NCBI RefSeq assembly: GCF_021130785.1 | Contig: NW_025776242.1 | Coordinates: 1 to 64,000 of the forward strand | Origin: Homalodisca vitripennis | Lineage: Eukaryota; Arthropoda; Insecta; Hemiptera; Cicadellidae | Length of the DNA: 64,000 nucleotides | Direction of reading: 5' to 3' | Part shown: positions 59,763 to 64,000 of the stretch, piece after piece | Layout of the letters: each line of letters begins with the position of its first letter | Numbering within the stretch: the stretch's first letter is position 1 | Notes under the pieces: model-generated | The model's database searches: none | What the model saw: only the letters and a program-made list of their open reading frames with translations | What the model was told of the DNA's origin: nothing | Position numbers and translations under genes: made by a program

Positions 59763-62700
59763 ATGAGCAGCAGAGCGGAAACTTATTTTACAATTAGCTT
59801 TGGAGGACAATGTAAATAATTCTCAGCAATTACTATTATTACCAGAACAAACTACTAAAGAAAACAATGAAACAAACGTCTTAAGCTTGTCTTCGATGGA
59901 CACAAATCCTGCACCCCTCATTGGACATCATTACAGGTAAGCCTGGTTAAAATATACTTATACAATTACTTGTGTTGCAAACCAATTTTTTTACTGTTAT
60001 AACTCTTAGCCCTAATTTTTTTTCTAACAAATGGTATTATTCTTTTGTTAAACCTCTGGGTCCCAAAACTTGTTAAAAACTCTCCAGCAACTTCATCCCT
60101 ACCACTTATAGGGTTAAAACACTTATTGGTAATCAAATTGGTATAGATTGATAAATCTGTTTACAATACTGGTGTGAGTTACTTTCAAGTGGCTGAGCCT
60201 ATCCGTACAAAATTAAATTATAAGCATACCACAACAATAATTTATACTATTAGCCTATTTTCACTGAAGGTCGTAAAAAAATACAATAAAATTTATATTT
60301 TGCAGGCAGTTGATCCGTTTGTTCTTCTCAACAATGAAAGTGAATATATAATGGAAGTCGAATCAGAAAGTAATAAAGAATTCGCTACTGATGAAAATAT
60401 TGTTTGGAATGATGGTATTACCAACCAGGATTTTCAGTCATATGAATATCTCCTTTTCATCGCAAGGTAAGTGTTCATCAAGAAATTGTTTTAAACTCAC
60501 TACTATAAAAGACTGCAGTATAATAAGCGACCACCCGTCGAATACCAGTATATCGATAGTCAAATATCGAAACTATTGAGTACATAAACATTCGAATTAT
60601 AAATATTTAAATTAATAACATTGTCATCTGTTATTATTTTAGATATTACAAGCTGAATTAGACTGTGAATTGAAATAACTATGATGTAATTACCGGTAGG
60701 ATATTTTGGTTGTGGTAGATAATCACGAATATCGATACTACGATTATATGAATAGTCGATATACTGTTAATCGATGATGGTCATTTATTATATTGCAGCC
60801 CTATAAAACCATTCACCATGATGGGAAAGTTGTAAATTATAGTAGACTTGTTTTTTGTCATACTACACAAATAATAGCTATTTGTATACTTAAGTTTACC
60901 CATGAAGTGAGTGTTTTTCGTTCTTACAGATTAAGTGTGTTACAAGTACATTCATACGTATATATTTATCTTAATTTTTTGGTTGCCATATACAACTAAT
61001 TCATATTTTTAAAGCTGCTTTGATGATTGCAAACTGCTAAAAAATATGTAGTTTACCATGCTTGATATTGCAATTTTAATCTCAAGTTTGACATTCGGCC
61101 TTCTTTTTGTAGAGACAAATTTTTATGTTGTACAAAATGTGAATAAAATTTCAATAAAACAAATGTTTTGTCATAACTAATTTACAAATGATTCTACCAA
61201 GGCTTTCATACATTAGTTCATACTGGACCTAAAAATGTGATGCTTAAACACTTCTAATTATATATACTTTAATTATGATCTTCAGCGGTTGTGTTAATCA
61301 AGTTTTAAATTTATAATACCACATTTATAACGATAATTCACAATTTCATATTTTTCAGGCCTAGTTGCTGAAGAAGAGGATAGTCTTCAAGAATTGGCTG
61401 TCTCTGGTAATGCAGATATCCCATCACCAGGAACTTCTGTTTTGTCATCTAACGTAGATGACACTGATATTGATAGCACATTCTGTCCTCGTTTCAACTC
61501 AGAGTCAGAACTATCTACTGATGAGTCTATAGTGAGTATTCCTAGAGTTGCTTCAAAGGTTTCAAGTGGACAGTACTTCTTATGTGAGGAGGAGCCAAAA
61601 GATAGCTCAAGACAAAATTCTACTGGTTCCTTACACTGATTCGGACACGGAGGAAGAAGCAAACAAAACCAATCCTAATGTAAAAAAAGGAAAGAAGAGG
61701 GTGAGGAATGAAAACAAATGGAAAAAATGTGTGAGGAAACAGCTAAGAGTTAGTGGAAAAAAACTATCTTAGTGCTTAAGGGAGCAGAGATTAATTAAAG
61801 CAAAGATCTCTGAAATCTCCTTGCAAATCTACTTGCCGTCTCAAGTGCTATCAGCGCTTTTACCAAAGATCAGAGAGAAGGTATATTTTCAGATTTTTGG
61901 AGAGAAGACAGAGACTGGGATTCTAAACGTCAGTTTGTTGTTTCCTGTGTAAGCAGCAAGCCTGTCGCTAGGTCCAGGAAGAAAGATGGCTCAAAGGGAA
62001 AACCGGGCTCAAAGTAATAAATTTAGTTTTCAAATAAATAGTTGTGAAGAAATAGTCTGCAAAACATTTTTTCTAAACACTCTGGCTATCTCTGAGATGT
62101 TTATGCGAATATCACAACAGAAAACAAGCAAGACAGGAATGGTTGAGCCTGACCAAAGAGGTAAACATGTACCTTGGAACAAAAATTAAGAATGAAATAA
62201 TAGATGGAATTAAATCTCATATTTCAAAATATCCAGCGTATCAAAGCCATTACAGCAGAGAACGTACAAGCAGGAAATATTTGGGCAATCACCTCAACAT
62301 TAACAAAATGTATGGACTGTATGTTGAAGAGTGTAGAGAAAAAACAAGTTAATCCTGCAAAGAAGTGGTTGTTTAGCAAAGTGTTTAATGAGGACTTTAA
62401 CATGGCATTCAAGTTACCAGACAATGACACATGCGATGTGTGTGATGAATTTGAATGTAGATTGAAGAATAACAAAATTCAGAAGAATTGGAAGAGATTA
62501 GCAGGAGACACCAAGAGCATTTAGATGAGGCTGCGTCCAGATATCGTTTGAAAAGGGAAGACAAACTTCATGGAAAAAGAAGATCACAAAAGCAAAGTAG
62601 TAATGGCTGACCTTCAAAAATGTCTCCCTACACCTAATCTTACAAATTCACAAAGCTTTTACCTAAGGAAACTTTGGACACTAAATTACACGATTCATGA

Positions 62701-63521
62701 TCCTGCAAACAATAAGACCTGGTGCATGCTATGGGATGAAGTAACAGGGGGTAGAGGTGGAAGTGAAAATGGCCTCTTGTTTTTATGCTTGGGCAAGTAG
62801 AGATATTATTGAAAGCGGAATTGAGAAATTAACCGTCTGGACAGACAACTGTAGCGGACAAAACCGTAACATGAACATGATTTTAATGTATATATGGTTT
62901 ATTGAAAAAACTAGTCCAAACTTGAGAGAGATAAATCACAAATTTTTGCTTCCCAGGTCACACACATATGGAAGTAGATGGCCAACACAGTATAATTGAA
63001 AGAGCCAAGAAACATATTTCTGGCAACACAATAGATACATGTAATGATTGGGCAAAATTTTATTGCTTCCTGTAAGAAGAAAGACCCCTTTGAAGTTAAG
63101 AGAATGAATTTAGAAGATTTTCTAGATTTCATGGCCATTGTGAAAGGCAGAAAATCTGCTTTCGTAGCAAGAAAGAAAAAACACTGATGGTGAACCCTTT
63201 TTGATATCTGCAACTGTGTGGTTGCAACTTAGATCTGACAAAGTGGGTGTTCTTTTTTACAAAACTAATTTTAAAAATGACACGTTCAAAGAAGTTGACC
63301 TAACCAGACGATCTCTGAGAAATCAAGAAGTTACAATGCCTACAACCATCCCTCAGCTAAGACAGAGCAAAAAGCCAATCAGCTCACAGAAATACAGAGA
63401 TCTCATGACAATTTTACAATGGGTACCTAATGAGTATAAAGCTTACTTTCAACTCCTGCCCCATGGAGAGGATGCGGGAGACTTTCCAGATGAAGATTCA
63501 ACGTCAGTTGAGTTATTTTAA
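59763..63521 (+). pseudogene. Transposase-like gene of the AATT element (three exons, frameshifted)
   Basis: Likely exon 1 is about 59,763-59,936 (open in one frame as LILQLALEDNVNNSQQLLLL and on), ending tacag|gtaag. Exon 2 is about 60,306-60,465, acceptor ttttgcag, donor gcaag|gtaagt. Exon 3 is 61,359-63,521 after tttttcag. Exon 3 shows, across at least six frameshifts, an acidic start, a basic stretch (KKGKKRVRNENKWKKCVRK, about 61,685), a cysteine cluster (SPCKSTCRLKCYQRF, about 61,820), then CKTFFLNTLAISEMFMRI (about 62,055). Next come YPAYQSHYSRERTSRKYLGN (about 62,230) and DTCDVCDEFECRL (about 62,425), then ADLQKCLPTPNL (about 62,590), WTDNCSGQNRNMNMI (about 62,840), and HMEVDGQHSIIERAKK (about 62,965). 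I recognise this motif order from an abundant uncharacterised animal protein family with a TDNCxGQN motif, probably a DDE-type catalytic segment. I cannot name its superfamily with certainty. Not functional. Confidence 0.75.
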
Positions 63522-63875
63522 AAAAAATATTTATCATCTACCAATGAATTTCATGTTTTAATTTTTGACTTTAACCTTACTTATGTAAACACATTAATAA
63601 ATAAGTATTATTAAATTTAGATGTATATAAAAATAAAAGCGTATCTTAAATATATGTGTTTTTTATTTTGAACCATAACAGCGTAAGTCCCTTACCAAGC
63701 AATTAAAAAATTTCAAAAAAAATTATTAAACCAAAGTCATGAATAATTCACCTCTAAAAACATAAAAAACATAATAATTCATAAAAAGTCCAAGCCATAG
63801 AATTTTTACAGTAAAGAAAAAATATGTTCTTACAAGTTTTTGTGCTCTCCTGTAAAATTAGTGACATGTGAGTTG

Positions 63876-63899
63876 CGCTAGTCTGGTTCTGAGGTACAG
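63876..63899 (-). repeat. Right terminal inverted repeat of the AATT element
   Basis: 24 bp ending ggttctgaggtacag, inverted partner of 59,353-59,376. Confidence 0.9.
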
Positions 63900-64000
63900 A
63901 ATTAAGAAATTCAAGTACATTTTAGTATACGTTTATTCTTAAAGTCTGCTTGGAAACGGCTACAGTCACCTTTCCACTGCAGCCTAACCTTCCGAATTCC

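Larger units (their letters stand above)
59353..63899 (+). mobile_element. 4.5-kb DNA transposon with AATT target duplication, decayed
   Basis: The ends are 24-bp inverted repeats: 59,353-59,376 (ctgtacgtcagaaccaca...) and 63,876-63,899 (...tggttctgaggtacag), with 22 of 24 positions matching. AATT flanks both sides (59,349-59,352 and 63,900-63,903), and the empty A3 site has a single AATT. Length 4,547 bp, with one transposase-like gene on the plus strand. A four-base AT-rich target duplication excludes piggyBac (TTAA) and Tc1/mariner (TA). A Sola-like assignment is possible but is not shown by the sequence alone. Because AATT is palindromic, the exact end could shift by a few bases. Confidence 0.88.
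59204..64000. repeat. Long segmental repeat A, copy A4 (start only, interrupted)
   Basis: 59,204-59,352 matches the start of A3. After the inserted 4.5-kb element, 63,900-64,000 resumes exactly where A3 continues (aattaagaaattcaagtac at 45,018). It runs off the window. Confidence 0.9.

Noticed and set aside
1..64000. A cellular host gene in the window
   Set aside because: All recognisable coding segments belong to mobile elements. No conserved exon set with splice sites was seen outside the AATT element.

Overview
The window is AT-rich, gene-poor, repeat-dense nuclear DNA, most likely from an arthropod and probably an insect. Evidence for this: intron-containing and decayed DNA transposons (Tc1/mariner DD41D, mariner, piggyBac, Helitron), an R1-type LINE fragment, a tRNA-like repeat, and no bacterial-style operons. 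I see no convincing host gene. Every protein-like stretch I recognise belongs to a mobile element, and all but one are clearly broken. The exception, the DD41D transposase, is almost intact.

Large-scale layout. One long sequence (here called A) recurs in the same orientation. Copy A1 is about 1-16,210, A2 about 17,480-39,120, A3 about 44,880-54,885, and A4 begins at 59,204 and runs off the end. A1 and A3 are near-identical over long stretches by eye; A2 is more diverged. A second, shorter repeat (D, about 1.9 kb) sits directly before A3 (42,998-44,880) and before A4 (57,291-59,204). D+A3+spacer and D+A4 are therefore a tandem duplication with a period of about 14.3 kb.

The copies differ by insertions, deletions and tandem-repeat expansions, so they act as natural controls for each other. 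Three transposon insertions have a recognisable unoccupied counterpart in another copy: a TTAA-flanked piggyBac-type MITE (5,185-6,702; empty at 25,461), the DD41D element with about 495-bp inverted repeats (13,327-15,849; empty near 38,740), and a 4.5-kb element with AATT target duplications (59,353-63,899; empty at 45,018).

Region by region. A1 holds an 83-bp tandem repeat, the piggyBac MITE with a second MITE nested in it, a Helitron N-terminal fragment, a mariner relic and the DD41D transposon. The A1/A2 junction (16.2-17.5 kb) holds a tRNA-like palindromic repeat and a truncated piggyBac element. A2 holds an R1-type reverse transcriptase pseudogene, another copy of the nested MITE, and a 2.7-kb satellite of about 31 + 8 units of 69 bp. 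That satellite is an amplified 23-codon repeat of the Helitron protein. A2 also holds a hairpin element, a piggyBac transposase pseudogene and about 5 kb of unrecognised DNA. The 39.1-43.0 kb and 54.9-57.3 kb spacers contain nothing I can name. A4 carries the AATT element, with a multi-exon, frameshifted transposase of a family I recognise by motif but cannot assign firmly to a superfamily.
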